Origin: Arachis hypogaea | Taxonomy: Eukaryota; Streptophyta; Magnoliopsida; Fabales; Fabaceae | Assembly: GCF_003086295.3 (NCBI RefSeq) | Contig: NC_092048.1 | Location: forward strand, 88,020,626 to 88,084,625 | Length of the DNA stretch: 64,000 nucleotides | Reading direction: 5' to 3' | Part shown: positions 1 through 12,120 of the stretch, in pieces | Position numbering within the stretch: position 1 is the first letter of the stretch | Layout of the letters: the number at the start of each line of letters is the position of its first letter | Notes under the pieces: generated by a model | The model's input: the letters and a program-made list of their open reading frames with translations, nothing else | What the model was told of the DNA's origin: nothing | Database searches by the model: none | Made by a program: the position numbers and the translations under genes

Positions 1-35
1 AGCTGTTAGCCGATCAAGCTACCACTTCTTTCACC

Positions 36-356
36 ATGGATCTGAACGATCAGTTGGGTGGACCCCAGTTCTATACGAATTTTGCTGAGATCATACGGGG
101 TGACGACGTTCATCAGTACCAGAGCCTGATCCCAGGCGGTTCTTCAGACCATACGGAGTATAGGCCACCGCCAGCGGATATGCCTGAGACCCAGGTTCCT
201 GAGACGCAGCTCTCGGTCGACTTGAATGAGCTCGCAGGCAGCCCGTACGACACTTGGTTCGGGATGGGGGGGACGCCACCATCTGCATTTGGAGTTGCGG
301 CACAGGAGGATGGTAAAAATGAGGAAGGGGATATATGTAGTGGAAAGAAAGGGTAA
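36..356 (+). CDS. ORF of unknown family, possibly the last coding part of a host or transposon-associated gene
   Basis: An open frame of 106 codons starts at an ATG within a balanced, codon-like sequence. The protein is acidic and proline-rich and repeats a V/M-D-L-N motif (MDLND near residue 1, VDLNEL near residue 62), followed by SPYDTWFGMGG. No catalytic motif, signal peptide or membrane segment is visible. The last 20 or so residues come from the purine-rich tract and are probably not real protein: a splice donor GTAAAA at about 314 could end the exon. The upstream end may lie outside the window. It could be a tail of a plant mobile domain (MAIN-like) protein, but that is only an impression. 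Confidence 0.3.
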   Translation: MDLNDQLGGPQFYTNFAEIIRGDDVHQYQSLIPGGSSDHTEYRPPPADMPETQVPETQLSVDLNELAGSPYDTWFGMGGTPPSAFGVAAQEDGKNEEGDICSGKKG

Positions 357-751
357 AAATGAGGATGGTAAATGGAGGTAGGGTGAAAAGAAATGAAGAA
401 GTGGATTATAGAAAAAGGGGGTGGGTGTGGTTCTAGTGGGTGAAGGTGGGTAAAAGTTGAAAATGATTAGTGGAGGGAGAGAGGGGTATGGCTTCAGTTA
501 GAAAAGGAATGAAATGAAGAAGGAGAATGGTGAAAGAAAGAGAGGGAATGAAAGTTGGTGGAGGTAAATTATGGTAAAAGGGGAGTAAAATTGGGGTTTA
601 TATAGAGAGTGGGGAGGGGGGGAGATACGGTTATAGTGTGAAGGGTGGGAGTTAAATGGAATTGAATGTGGTTAAGTGGGATGGGAATAGGTGAACATGG
701 GGAATAGGGAGGTGAAAAGATTGATAGGATTTGAGACGTTGATGGAAGGTG
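357..751. other. Cytosine-depleted, G-skewed tract; no gene
   Basis: About 395 bases hold only about half a dozen C on the plus strand while G and A dominate. Many GGG/GGGG runs occur, for example around 414-455 and 612-625. No open frame of note. The tract continues beyond the T insertion (16646 to about 16745), showing both halves were one stretch before T inserted. Confidence 0.7.
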
Positions 752-3262
752 TGTAACGAGCCAATTTTCAATATGTCTAGATCATACCGGAAACTGAGTG
801 CTACCAATTTGTCCTCCTAATTATTATCTATTATTTATCATATGAGCCTGATTCGTTGTTAAAAGCGTAGTTAATTTGCGAAGTATTTTTTTTGGAAAAC
901 GTTTGGATTAAAAGACGAAATCACTCATAATCAATTCACAAGTAATAACAGATAAAACAGTTATAAGCAACCACACATAAATACATCGCAAGTAGCTAGC
1001 AACATTCAGTGATCCAGCCCTTATTAGAGTATAGACCTTTAGTTAGAACACCCCTAGATATAGCTAGATAATAACTATATACGTATACATACATACAACA
1101 TCCCAGGTCCTGACCTGTTCAAGAAGTCCCTAAGCTGGCGCCCAGGCTAGCCTAGACTCTATACTCACCTAGTCCCTCTAAACTACTAAAGCGAGGGAAA
1201 GTACGTTCTAGGTCTTCAAAACTCAAGTCAGGTGGATCGTCATCAAAAGGTGGAAGGTTGTCTACTAATCCTCTGCACGATCATATGTCATCAAAGAGCG
1301 TCTCTCAAGTACTTCATCGAGTGGCCACATAACAGCAACATCGTACGGAGGACTTAGGTTAAAGTTTGTAGATAAGCAGGGTACAGACGTTGGCTGGCCT
1401 CACAGTATATACATATAAACAGGTAACGGAGTTCACTATAGACTCAGAAGACTACCTAGAGCGGAATCCTCTTTGCAAAACAGTCATAAGCAAACTACGG
1501 AAGGGTACTCATGCTTCCCTCTGAAGGGGGAAGGAAGAGAGAAGGGGTAAGAACTGGAGAGTTCTTAGTAGGGCCGGGGTTATTAGTTACGTTCATTAAA
1601 TCCGTGTTGTTTAGCAAATAAATAGCAGAATACTGAGAAGCAGTAGACAGAAGAAATAGATAAATAGAGAAAATAGAGAAAACAAAAAGCAAAACACAAA
1701 CAAAAGAATACGAGAAAACAAAACACAGACATAGAGAATAGAATGAAAACAAAGAAAGCATACATTCAAACAACAATCATAACAGAGGAAATGCGCAACC
1801 AAGTATGATGCATGTCTGTCCTATGCAGGCCATGAGCTCACGTGTCGGTTTACACCCTGCAGCCCGACATTACCTAGGAACTAGTCCTAGATATGGCTTA
1901 TTTTCTATAGGTGAACTTTGGCCTACAGAAATAGCACTCTCGTAAGTGAACTTCGGCTTACAGGAATAGTCTAAACACAATACAACAACTTTCTGTAGGT
2001 GAACTTCGGCCTACAGAAATAACACCTCTGTAAGTGAACTTCGGCTTACAGAAATGGTGCCCCTGTAAGTGAACTTCAGCTTACAGGAATAATATAAACA
2101 CAACACAAACACAATTAATCAAGATTAAATTCGTCAAACCCTACCTTGATTTGTTGCTCCAAATCCGGTCACTCTTTGAAGTGTTGTTAAAGCACTTTTT
2201 CCTCCTAAAACACATCAAGAACAACTTTAAAACTCTAAACCATCAACTAAACGAACTTTAGCAGCATCTTAGGAAGGTTATCCTCACCTTAAACGTGCAG
2301 GAAATCAAAGATCCTTGGCCCACAAGTCAAGCTAAGCAAGAGATCTAAGGAAGAACATCATGAAAATACTTGTTTAAGCATGTTTCTTTGAAAATCGAAT
2401 TGAAGAGGGAGAGAGACAGCCATCTCACCTTATTTCCAGCCTTGATATGTTATATGTTTATGTAGAGGAAGAAGAGATGATCATTTTGGTGAAATCGGAG
2501 TTTTGATTTGAGTTGTAGTTCAGAAGAAATGAAGCTTTGAAGATTAAGTGTTCATGAAAGTTTCTCTCTTTTCTCTCTTATTATTTTCAGCCAAAATGAT
2601 AAAATGAGACAGCCTTGGAGGTCTTGGGGGTGTAAGGTGAGTTGTGATTGGTTGGCTTGGAGGTGGATTAAAATAATATTAAAATATCTCTGGTGTACAA
2701 CTACTAAAACTAGGTGTATCAGAACACTCATAAAAACATCTCTAAAAATTATTTTCTGAGCTACTAGCATAAATGACACTAGTAACATATTTATTATGAG
2801 AATAGAACATGTATGATGAGGCCTTAGCATTGCTAAAGTCATCAGAGAGTGCTGGTGCTAAGCTGCACCAGTAAACTGTGAACCCGGTTAAACCGATTTC
2901 CTGTTTTTAACTAAAACAGACCAGGTAACCTTATAATATCATTCAATCATCTTCTAATACAAATATAATACTAATATTATACTATTATTACTCTTCTATC
3001 ATGAATCGAGTCCGGTTCGTCAAACTGAGACTACTTACGAAAATCAGAATTAAAACTCCTAATCGGTATGGTTCAAAAACTAGGTTCTTCGTGATTGCGT
3101 TATCGAGCTTGCCTCAGAAGAGGTTCTAGCTTAAGGATGACATAATGACAATGAGGATCGAGATACTTGTTGATATAGAAGAGGTGTTCCCTTTACTGAT
3201 CTTTCGGAGGAATTCGTGCCTTTAGAAAAGATCTCGCGTACTCGAAAATCAGGGTTGTTACA
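752..3262 (-). repeat. LTR-T1
   Basis: 2,511 bp from TGTAACGAGCC to GGGTTGTTACA on the plus strand, matching LTR-T2 and LTR-T3 almost base for base by eye. It contains the five-hairpin block at 1902-2087 and an A-rich stretch near 1620-1760. The open frames read here are repeated in every copy and look like by-products of A-rich sequence, not genes. Confidence 0.9.
1902..2087. repeat. Five tandem hairpins in LTR-T1
   Basis: Hairpins lie at 1902-1931, 1940-1964, 1990-2019, 2027-2052 and 2062-2087. All share a 10-base loop close to TGAACTTCGG. The third has perfect 10-bp arms (TTTCTGTAGG and its complement). The fourth and fifth change the stem but keep pairing: TCTGTAAG/CTTACAGA and CCTGTAAG/CTTACAGG. 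The second is weaker (about 5 bp). Equivalent blocks sit in LTR-T2 (about 4866-5050) and split across the A insertion in LTR-T3. Confidence 0.85.
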
Positions 3263-3712
3263 TTCTACCCTCCTAAAAGAAAAATTTGCCCTCAAAATTT
3301 CAGCCGCGTGCAAGAATCCTTCTTCAAGCGGTCTGTTTCCTTCAAGCCATCCTAACGAAGAGATCGGTTCGTTCCTTACAACATCCAAATCTCACACAGC
3401 CATATCCATGAAGATCATAACAGCTATGAAGATAGCTGTGGCTCACGTCGATTCATTGTTTGGAACTCGATTAAACCATGCATATTCACAGTCATTGAGG
3501 TCTTATCCGCACCAAACAATCAACATTAGGGTGATCAGTCTTAATATCTCAAGCTAGGCATGAACATTCCCAAAATGAGCGCTCATAGACATTCATACCA
3601 AATGTATCTTAAAGATACCCTAACAGCATGAGACACACAATAGAGTATGCAATGAAGCATAGTCAGTCCACTCCCCAGGCTCTACTGGGAACGTACTGCT
3701 CTGATACCAAAT
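3263..3712 (-). other. Internal region 1 of T, non-coding
   Basis: 450 bp between LTR-T1 and LTR-T2. The minus strand starts with the primer site (3698-3709) and ends with a purine-rich stretch next to the LTR (complement of TTCTACCCTCCT at 3263-3274), the expected polypurine tract. A 113-codon plus-strand frame crosses it and recurs in the second copy, but it is antisense to the element and has no known motif. Confidence 0.8.
3698..3709 (-). promoter_or_regulatory. Primer binding site, tRNA-iMet type
   Basis: GCTCTGATACCA on the plus strand, i.e. TGGTATCAGAGC on the element strand, the classical match to the 3' end of plant initiator methionine tRNA. It lies three bases (ATT) from the LTR end. 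The same site recurs at 6661-6672. Confidence 0.85.
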
Positions 3713-6225
3713 TGTAACGACCCAATTTTCAATATATCTAGATCATACCGGAAACTGAGTGCTACCAATTTGTCCTCCTAATTATTATCTATTATTTATC
3801 ATATGAGCCTGATTCGTTGTTAAAAGCGTAGTTAATTTGCGAAGTATTTTTTTTTTTGAAAACGTTTGGATTAAAAGATGAAATCACTCATAATCAATTC
3901 ACAAGTAATAACAGATAAAATAGTTATAAGCAACCACACATAAATACATCGCAAGTAGCTAGCAACATTCAGTGATCCAGCCCTTATTAGAGTATAGACC
4001 TTTAGTTAGAACACCCCTAGATATAGCTAGATAATAACTATATACGTAATTATACATACAACATCCCAGGTCCTGACCTATTCAAGAAGTCCCTAAGCTG
4101 GCGCCCAGGCTAGCCTAGACTCTATACTCACCTAGTCCCTCTAAACTACTAAAGTGAGGGAAAGTACGTTCTAGGTCTTCAAAACTCAAGTCAGGTGGAT
4201 CGTCATCAAAAGGTGGAAGGTCATCTACTAATCCTCTGCACGATCATATGTCATCAAAGAGCGTCTCTCAAGTACTTCATCGAGTGGCCACAAAACAGCA
4301 ACATCGTACGGAGGACTTAGGTTAAAGTTTGTAGAAAAGCAGGGTACAGACGTTGGCTGGCCTCACAGTATATACATATAAACAGGTAACGGAGTTCACT
4401 ATAGACTCAGAAGACTACCTAGAGCGGAATCCTCTTTGCAGAACAGTCATAAGCAAACTACGGAAGGGTACTCATGCTTCCATCTGAAGGGAGAAGGAAG
4501 AGAGAAGGGATAAGAACTGGGGAGTTCTTAGTAGGGCCGGGGTTATTAGTTACGTTCATTAAATCCGTGTTATTTAGCAGATAAATAGCAGAATACTGAG
4601 AAGCAGCAGACAGAAGAAATAGATAAATAGAGAAAATAGAGAAAACAAAAAGCAAAACACAAACAAAAGAATACGAGAAAACAAAACATAGATACAGAGA
4701 ATAGAATGAAAACAAAGAAAGCATACATTCAAACAACAATCATAACAGAGAAAATGCGCAACCAAGTATGATGCATGTCTGTCCTATGCAGGCCATGAGC
4801 TCACGTGTCGGTTTACACCCTGCAGCCCGACATTACCTAGGAACTAGTCCTAGATATGGCTTATTTTCTGTAGGTGAACTTTGGCCTACAGAAATAGCAC
4901 TCTCGTAAGTGAACTTCGGCTTACAGGAATAGTCTAAACATAATACAACAACTTTCTGTAGGTGAACTTCGGCCTACAGAAATAATACCTCTGTAAGTGA
5001 ACTTCGGCTTACAGAAATGGTGCCCCTGTAAGTGAACTTTGGCTTACAGGAATAATATAAACACAACACAAACACAATCAATCAAGATTAAATTCGTCAA
5101 ACCCTACCTTGATTTGCTGCTCCAAATCCGGTCACTCTTTGAATTGTTCTTAAAGCACTTTTTCCTCCTAAAACACATCAAGAACAACTTTAAAACTCTA
5201 AACCATCAACTAAACGAACTTTAGCAGCATCTTAGGAAGGTTATCCTCACCTTAAACGTGCAGGAAATCAAAGATCCTTGGCCCACAAGTCAAGCTAAGC
5301 AAGAGATCTAAGGAAGAACATCAAGAAAATACTTGTTTAAGCATGTTTCTTTGAAAATCGAATTGAAGAGGGAGAGAGACAGCCATCTCACCTTATTTTC
5401 AGCCTTGATATGTTATATGTTTATGTAGAGGAAGAAGAGATGATCATTTTGGTGAAATCGGAGTTTTGATTTGAGTTGTAGTTCAGAAGAAATGAAGCTT
5501 TGAAGATTAAGTGTTCATGAAAGTTTCTCTCTTTTTTCTCTTGTTATTTTCGGCCAAAATGATAAAATGAGACAGCCTTGGAGGTCTTGGGGGTGTAAGG
5601 TGAGTTGTGATTGGTTGGCTTGGAGGTGGATTAAAATAATATTAAAATATCTCTGGTGTACAACTACTAAAACTAGGTGTATCAGAACACTCATAAAAAC
5701 ATCTCTAAAAATTATTTTCTGAGCTACTAGCATAAATGACACTAGTAACATATTTATTATGAGAATAGAACATGTATGATGAGGCCTTAGCATTGCTAAA
5801 GTCATCAGAGAGTGCTGGTGCTAAGCTGCACCAGTAAACTGTGAACCCGGTTAAACCGATTTCCTGTTTTTAACTAAAACAGACCAGGTAACCTTATAAT
5901 ATCATTCAATCATCTTCTAATACTAATATAATACTAATATTATACTATTATCACTCTTCTATCATGAATCGAGTCCGGTTCGTCAAACTGAGACTACTTA
6001 CGAAAATCAGAATTAAAACTCCTAATCGGTACGGTTCAAAAACTAGGTTCTTCGTGATTGCGTTATCGAGCTTGCCTCAGAAGAGGTTCTAGCTTAAGGA
6101 TGACATAATGACAATGAGGATCGAGATACTTGTTGATATAGAAGAGGTGTTCCCTTTACTGATCTTTCGGAGGAATCCGTGCCTTTAGAAAAGATCTCGC
6201 GTACTCGAAAATCAGGGTTGTTACA
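3713..6225 (-). repeat. LTR-T2
   Basis: 2,513 bp, TGTAACGACCC to GGGTTGTTACA. It serves as the shared LTR between internal regions 1 and 2. Five-hairpin block at about 4866-5050. Confidence 0.9.
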
Positions 6226-6675
6226 TTCTACCCTCCTAAAAGAAAAATTTGCCCTCAAAATTTCAGCCGCGTGCAAGAATCCTTCTTTAAGCGGTCTGTT
6301 TCCTTCAAGCCATCCTAACGAAGAGATCGGTTCGTTCCTTACAACATCCAAATCTCACACAGCAATATCCATGAAGATCATAACAGCTATGAAGATAGCT
6401 GTGGCTCACGTCGATTCATCGCTCGGAACTCGATTAAACCATGCATATTCACAGTCATTGAGGTCTTATCCGTACCAAACAATCAACATTAGGGTGATCA
6501 GTCTTAATATCTCAAGCTAGGCACGAACATTCCCAAAATGAGCGCTCATAGACATTCATACCAAATGTATCTTAAAGATACCCTAACAGCATGAGATACA
6601 TAATAGAGTATGCAATGAAGCATAGTCAGTCCACTCCCCAGGCCCTACTGGGAATGTATTGCTCTGATACCAAAT
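6226..6675 (-). other. Internal region 2 of T, non-coding
   Basis: 450 bp, nearly identical to internal region 1, with polypurine stretch at 6226-6237 (complement) and tRNA-iMet primer site at 6661-6672. The near identity of the two internal copies supports recent tandem duplication rather than two separate insertions. Confidence 0.8.
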
Positions 6676-7929
6676 TGTAACGACCCAATTTTCAATATAT
6701 CTAGATCATACCGGAAACTGAGTGCTACCAATTTGTCCTCCTAATTATTATCTATTATTTATCATATGAGCCTGATTCGTTGTTAAAAGCGTAGTTAATT
6801 TGCGAAGTATTTTTTTTTTTAAAATTTGGATTAAAAGACGAAATCACTCATAATCAATTCACAAGTAATAACAGATAAAACAGTTATAAGCAACCACACA
6901 TAAATACATCGCAAGTAGCTAGCAACATTCAGTAATCCAGCCCTTATTAGAGTATAGACCTTTAGTTAGAACACCCCTAGATATAGCTAGATAATAACTA
7001 TATACGTATACATACATACAACATCCCAGGTCCTGACCTGTTCAAGAAGTCCCTAAGCTGGCGCCCAGGCTAGCCTAGACTCTATACTCACCTAGTCCCT
7101 CTAAACTACTAAAGCGAGGGAAAGTACGTTCTAGGTCTTCAAAACTCAAGTCAGGTGGATCGTCATCAAAAGGTGGAAGGTCGTCTACTAATCCTCGGCA
7201 CGATCATATGTCATCAAAGAGCGTCTCTCAAGTACTTCATCGAGTGGCCACAAAACAGCAACATCCTACGGAGGACTTAGGTTAAAGTTTGTAGATAAGC
7301 AGGGTGCAGACGTTGGCTGGCCTCACAGTATATACATATAAACAGGTAACGGAGTTTAATGTAGACTCAGAAGACTACCTAGAGCGGAATCTTCTTTGCA
7401 GAACAGTCATAAGCAAACTACGGAAGGGTACTCATGCTTCCATCTGAAGGGGGAAGGGAGAGAGAAGGGGTAAGAACTGGAGAGTTCTTAGTAGGGCCAT
7501 GGTTATTAGTTACGTTCATTAATTCTGTGTTGTTTAGTAGATAAATAGTAGAATACTGAGAAGCTGTAGACAGAAGAAACAGATAAATAGAGAAAATAGA
7601 GAAAACAAAAAGCAAAACACAAACAAAAGAATACAAGAAAACAAAACACAGACACAGAGAATAGAATGAAAACAAAGAAAGTATACATTCAAATAACAAT
7701 CATAACAGAGAAAATGCGCAACCAAGTATGATGCATGTCTATCCTATGCAGGCCATGAGCTCACGTGTCGATTTACACCCTGCAGCCCGACATTACCTAG
7801 GAACTAGTCCTAGATATGGCTTATTTTTTGTAGGTGAACTCCGGCCTACAGAAATAGCACTCTCGTAAGTGAACTTCGGCTTACAGGAATAGTCTAAACA
7901 CAACACAACAACTTTCTGTAGTTGAACTT
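6676..7929 (-). repeat. LTR-T3, left part
   Basis: First half of the third LTR copy, cut at the loop of its third hairpin by element A. The five bases before A are AACTT. Confidence 0.9.
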
Positions 7930-9974
7930 TGATGGTGTGAAAACGAATTTCAACATCCAATCTAACCGGCAAGTGTACCGGGTCGCATCAAGTAATAATA
8001 ACTCACATGAGTGAGGTCGATCCCACAGGGATTGAAGGATTGAGCAATTTTAGTTTAGTGGTTGATTTAGTCAAGCGAATCAAGTATTGGTTGAGTGTTT
8101 GTGATTAACAGAAACTAAATTGCTTAGAATGTAAAAGGGAAAGGGAGAATTGCAGTAAACTAAAGAGCAGGAAAATAAAGAAGCTGAATCTTAAAGAGCA
8201 AGTAAAATAAAGTGCAGAAACTTAGATTGCAAGAAATGTAAATAACAGAAGCTTAAAGTGCAAGAAATGTAAATTGCTTTAATCATAAAAGGAATTGGGG
8301 ATTGGGATTGCAGAATTTGAACAAGGAACAAGTAAATGGCATTAAACATAAGAGAGAAAATTTAAGTGCAGTGGAGTAGATCTTAACAGAAAAGTAAAAT
8401 GACTTGAGAATTTAAAGAACTAGAAAGCAGTGCTTAAGTTGCAGCAAATTAAAAGGGGTTGAGATCTCAGGAGTGGAAGAGACTAGATAACAAGTCTAGA
8501 TCTCAAATCCTTCCTTGATCCAACAAGAGCAATTGCAAAAGAAGTAAAGAAAAGTAAATTGCAGAAACAAAGTAAATGAAGAAGCACTAAACAGTAATCC
8601 AAATTCAATTATGCAGAAAGAAAACAAACAAGGATCTCAAAGTGAGATTGAAACAGAATTTCTTCAATTCTCCACTCAAAATCCAAAGCAAGAAAATAAA
8701 AGAGAGTTCAAGCAAGAACAGGGAAGAAGAGAATTCAATTCTCCTTCCCAATTCTCCACGAACAGAAAAAATGCAGAAGCCAAAGCTCAAAATCAAAATG
8801 CAAGTAAAAAAAAGAAAATTCAAAATGAAGTCTCAAAGTTCCTCATTACATCAAACTAACTCCTATTTATTCACTTTCTATTCTTGGATATTGGAATTTG
8901 GATGGGCTTTTAATTTTGTGAAGAATTGAATTAAATTGGAATTTTAAATCTCAATTTCAGCCCAAATGCATCTCCCAGGGGAGTGCTCAGCTCACAAAGT
9001 GAGCTGAGCTTTGACACTTAGTGTGAGGAATGGTAGCGTGCTTGTTGCTGGGTGCATCAGGGGAGAGCTCAGCTCACTTTGTGAGCTGAGCACTAGTGCT
9101 AATGTGTGTGCGTTGTGTGCTGCCCAGGGACCGTGTCTTGTTGCGCGCTCCCCATCCCTTGGCCGTGTCATGCGTGCCTCATTGCTCCAAGGGGTAGCGC
9201 TCAGCTCACTTTGTGAGCTGAGCTTTGGTCCATCCAAGGAAGGGTCCTTGGTTCGAAACTTGGAGGAAGCATGCGCTGGAGCTTCTCCTTGGTTTTCTTA
9301 TGATGCCTTGCTTCCTTGCTTCCTCATGGTGGTGAGTTCGAACCTTGAAGAGTGCCTTTGGCCAATTTTGGCTTATTTTCCATATGAGTAGCGCTCCACA
9401 CTCTCCCTTGGGTCATGGGTTCAAACCTTGGAGTATGCATTTGCAAATCATTTTCTTTGAATTTCTCCTCTAGTGCTCTCGATAATGCTCACTTTGTGAG
9501 CTGAGCTTGGTTCCTCATTTCCTTATTTCTTGGCCTTGTGTTGTGCTCAGCTCACAAAGTGAGCTGAGCTTTGTGCCTTTGTCCCTTGGAAGTGAGTGTA
9601 GCGCTCTCTTAGTGCTTGGTGCTCCTGGAATGAGTTCCATGGTTTGTTGCACCACACTTCCTCCTTTGTTGGCCACACTTCCTATTCCTTGAACCACGCT
9701 TCTTAGGTCACGCTTTTCTTCTTTTCTTCACCTACAATTAATCAAAACAACCAATCAAAGCATCACCAAATTCACAAGGTTTACAAATCATAAAAATGCA
9801 ATTAAATTTGGCCTAAACCTCATGATTTAGTATCAATTATATGGTGGTTGTTTGATTAAGAGAAGTTATGCAATTCCATTCCAAATTACTTACTTAGAGT
9901 ACAAGAAAGTGTATAAAACCAAATGAAAATGAAGGAAAAGACTATGAAAAAGGGTATATGATGACTTGTCATCA
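7930..9974 (-). repeat. LTR-A1 (3' LTR of A)
   Basis: 2,045 bp. On the minus strand it starts with TGATGAC-AA-GTCATCA, itself a short inverted repeat, carries the GCTCAGCTCAC palindromes and ends in the conserved U5 zone with the CCGGCAAGTG motif. It is 633 bp longer than LTR-A2 around 8626-9258. A minus-strand TATA-like AATAAATAGG lies at 8863-8872. Frames at 8605-8929 and 9011-9391 cover repeat sequence and show no family features. Confidence 0.9.
8985..9569. repeat. Palindrome array in LTR-A1
   Basis: Perfect 25-base palindromes with 11-base arms (GCTCAGCTCAC and its complement) around a three-base loop occur at 8985-9009, 9067-9091, 9199-9223 and 9545-9569, with a partial copy near 9487-9508. 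The loop is AAA in the first and last and TTT in the second and third, so units are present in both orientations. Confidence 0.9.
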
Positions 9975-9991
9975 CAACACCAAACTTAAAA

Positions 9992-10011
9992 CTTGCTTGT
10001 CCCCAAGCAAG
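9992..10011 (-). other. Pre-polypurine hairpin of A (GGGA loop)
   Basis: On the minus strand CTTGCTTG-GGGA-CAAGCAAG, an 8-bp stem with a GNRA-type loop. It is followed by TTTTAAGTTTGGTGTTG, which runs into the LTR. The same module occurs in B, C, D, H, I and K. Confidence 0.8.
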
Positions 10012-11524
10012 CATCAAACATAAGAGAAGATAGAATGAAATAGATAAGTGTATATGTTCTTATTAGGCAGATAGTTGAACTTGGTCTATGGGGCTTTATG
10101 CAGATCAAAAGTAGCTCATTTATTACTTGCTGTCAAAACAAACAATGTTCCTCTAAGGGTTCACCAAGGTTGCTGCTATAACTTCTCACTTTTTGCTCAT
10201 TTCCCTTGTTAGCTTTTCTTTTTCTTTTGCTTTATAGAGCTTATTTCTTATTACAAGCTTGGTGTCAAATGTTGCAGTGGCCTTTGGCCTAATTTTACTC
10301 AACATTTCTTCACCACAGACACATGGCTCACCTTTTTCCTCCTAGGATCATTGATGCCCAGCATCTCTTTGGATAACTAAATGTTTTGTGGCTAGGTTGC
10401 TCTTTATTGTGGACTTTCAGTTGGCAATCCCAAATCAGTTGTTCTAAGTTGCCAAGTTTTAAAATACTCCTTAGAACCTACTTGTCCAAGCATATCCTAG
10501 TACAAAAACACCACAGGCATGTGTCCTAGGGTCCAAGCTATTGGTGTCTAGCCTTATTGTTTATTTCTTTGCCAACTTTTGGCTTTTCTTCTTCTTTTTC
10601 TTTTTGTTTTGGTTTACTTCCAAGGGATTTTCAATAATTGAGAGATCATAACAGCAAACTAGCTTTGTCTTCCAGTAACAAGTCATTTCCCAACATTTAT
10701 TCTATGAGCTATCAATTAAATCAAACACATATACCACCGCTAACTTTTATTCTCACTTCTGCAACATTGAACCATTACTTTTCTAAATCAAACATCTCTC
10801 TTTTATTCACACAGCAAGGGAAAACAAAACAAAGTATTCAAGTTGATGAATGATGACAATTATTATGCAGATAACTTTCAAGCAAAATTTATGCAGATAG
10901 CTTTCTTCAACATGTACTTCCACTTGCAACTAAATGATCATTATAGCCAGACATAAAGGACTCTGAATTAAATCATTACACAACAACAAGGATCAAGTAT
11001 AAATACAACCTGTTGGGTTGCAGCCTTTTCATTCTTCCTTCTGTTTGTTCCTTGTAAGTCATAATATAGATGTTCCCTGATTTGTTGGCTATTTTCCTGC
11101 ATACTCCTCAAATGTTGCTTGCTTTTCAACTCCTTTAGGTATTCAGCTAATCTGCAAGACTTATTTGTGGGCTCTTGAACTTACTTTGGTGTGTGAACAC
11201 CAAACTTAGTTCCTTGCCAATGCTTCTTATGCAACAAATTAGCTATATGCAAAATCTCTCTTCTTTCTTTTTTTTTTTTTTCAAAAGCACTAATAACTAG
11301 AAAACAGCAGAATAATCAACTAGTTTATCTGAATGCTTGAAGCTGGCTTTGTGCAGGAAGTGAGAATGTGTTTTATGATGGGATTTTAGTGGAACACCAA
11401 ACTTAGAATCCTTCATTCTCTCTTATATTGTTTTGGTGTGCAACACCCAACTTAGCTTCTTGTAATACAGATAAAGCTAATTGACCTTTTTATTAAGATA
11501 GCTATGAAAAGAAAACTACCTCAG
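10012..11524 (-). other. 3' untranslated interior of A
   Basis: About 1.5 kb without a believable gene on either strand. It is T-rich and contains scattered AAGTTTGGTGT-like motifs (complement near 11189-11208, 11392-11406 and 11442-11455). No third ORF is recognisable. Confidence 0.6.
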
Positions 11525-11542
11525 GTTGGGTTGCCTCCCAAC
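11525..11542 (-). other. Post-pol hairpin of A (AGGCAA loop)
   Basis: On the minus strand GTTGGG-AGGCAA-CCCAAC, directly preceded by AAGCGCTT. It lies about 45 bases beyond the integrase stop. Equivalent hairpins with changed but paired stems lie after pol in G, D, B, I and K. Confidence 0.75.
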
Positions 11543-11586
11543 AAGCGCTCTTTTATTGTCACTAGCTTGACATCCTCTGTGTTTGG

Positions 11587-12120
11587 TCAGTTCAGATATT
11601 GAACTTCTTTTTCCTTGTCCCATTGCCCTCCTAAGTAAGGCTTTGCTCTATGCCCATTTGCTGTGAAGTGACTCTGTGTAGCTTCATCTAGCAGCTCAAG
11701 ACTTCCATAGGGAAAGACTTTTGTTACTAGATACGGCCCTGTCCATTTGGACTTTAGCTTGCCAGGGAAGATCTTGAGCCTTGAGTTGTACAGAAGCACT
11801 TGCTGTCCTGGCTTGAATTCTTTCTTTAAGATCTTCTGGTCATGCCACCTCTTAGCTCTCTCCTTGAATATCTTAGTATTCTCATAAGCTTCCAGTCTAA
11901 ACTCATCCATCTCATTTAGTTGTAGCATCCTCTTTTCTCCTGCTGCTTGAGAATCAAGGTTGAGGAGTCTAGTGGCCCAAAAAGCTCTATGTTCAAGCTC
12001 CACAGGGAGGTGACATGATTTTCCATATAATAACTGAAATGGGGACTTTCCAATGGCCGTTTTGAAAGCTGTCCTGTATGCCCAAAGTGCATCTTCTAAC
12101 TTCCTGGCCCAGTCTTTCCT
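11587..12120 (-). pseudogene. Integrase C-terminal fragment of A
   Basis: The minus frame opens into [20 protein letters not shown], the stretch just after the integrase core in Athila-type pol, then [20 protein letters not shown] and the tail [21 protein letters not shown]. It ends at a normal stop. The catalytic core, zinc finger, RNase H, RT and protease are absent. The junction with gag sequence is near 12120, where the reading frame also changes. It can only be a remnant. Confidence 0.85.

Noticed and set aside
1495..1802. Hydrophobic Phe/Leu/Cys-rich minus-strand ORFs in LTR-T, repeated in each copy
   Set aside because: Antisense reading of an A-rich stretch gives Phe/Leu/Ser in all three minus frames; the LTR is non-coding.
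3216..3557. 113-codon ORF conserved between the two T interiors
   Set aside because: It is antisense to the element, spans the LTR border and is conserved only because the unit was duplicated.
3698..3709. Possible tRNA gene fragment
   Set aside because: Only 12 bases match a tRNA end; it is the primer site.
752..7929. Satellite DNA with a 2.96-kb period
   Set aside because: LTR ends, primer sites, polypurine stretches and a target duplication explain it as an LTR array.
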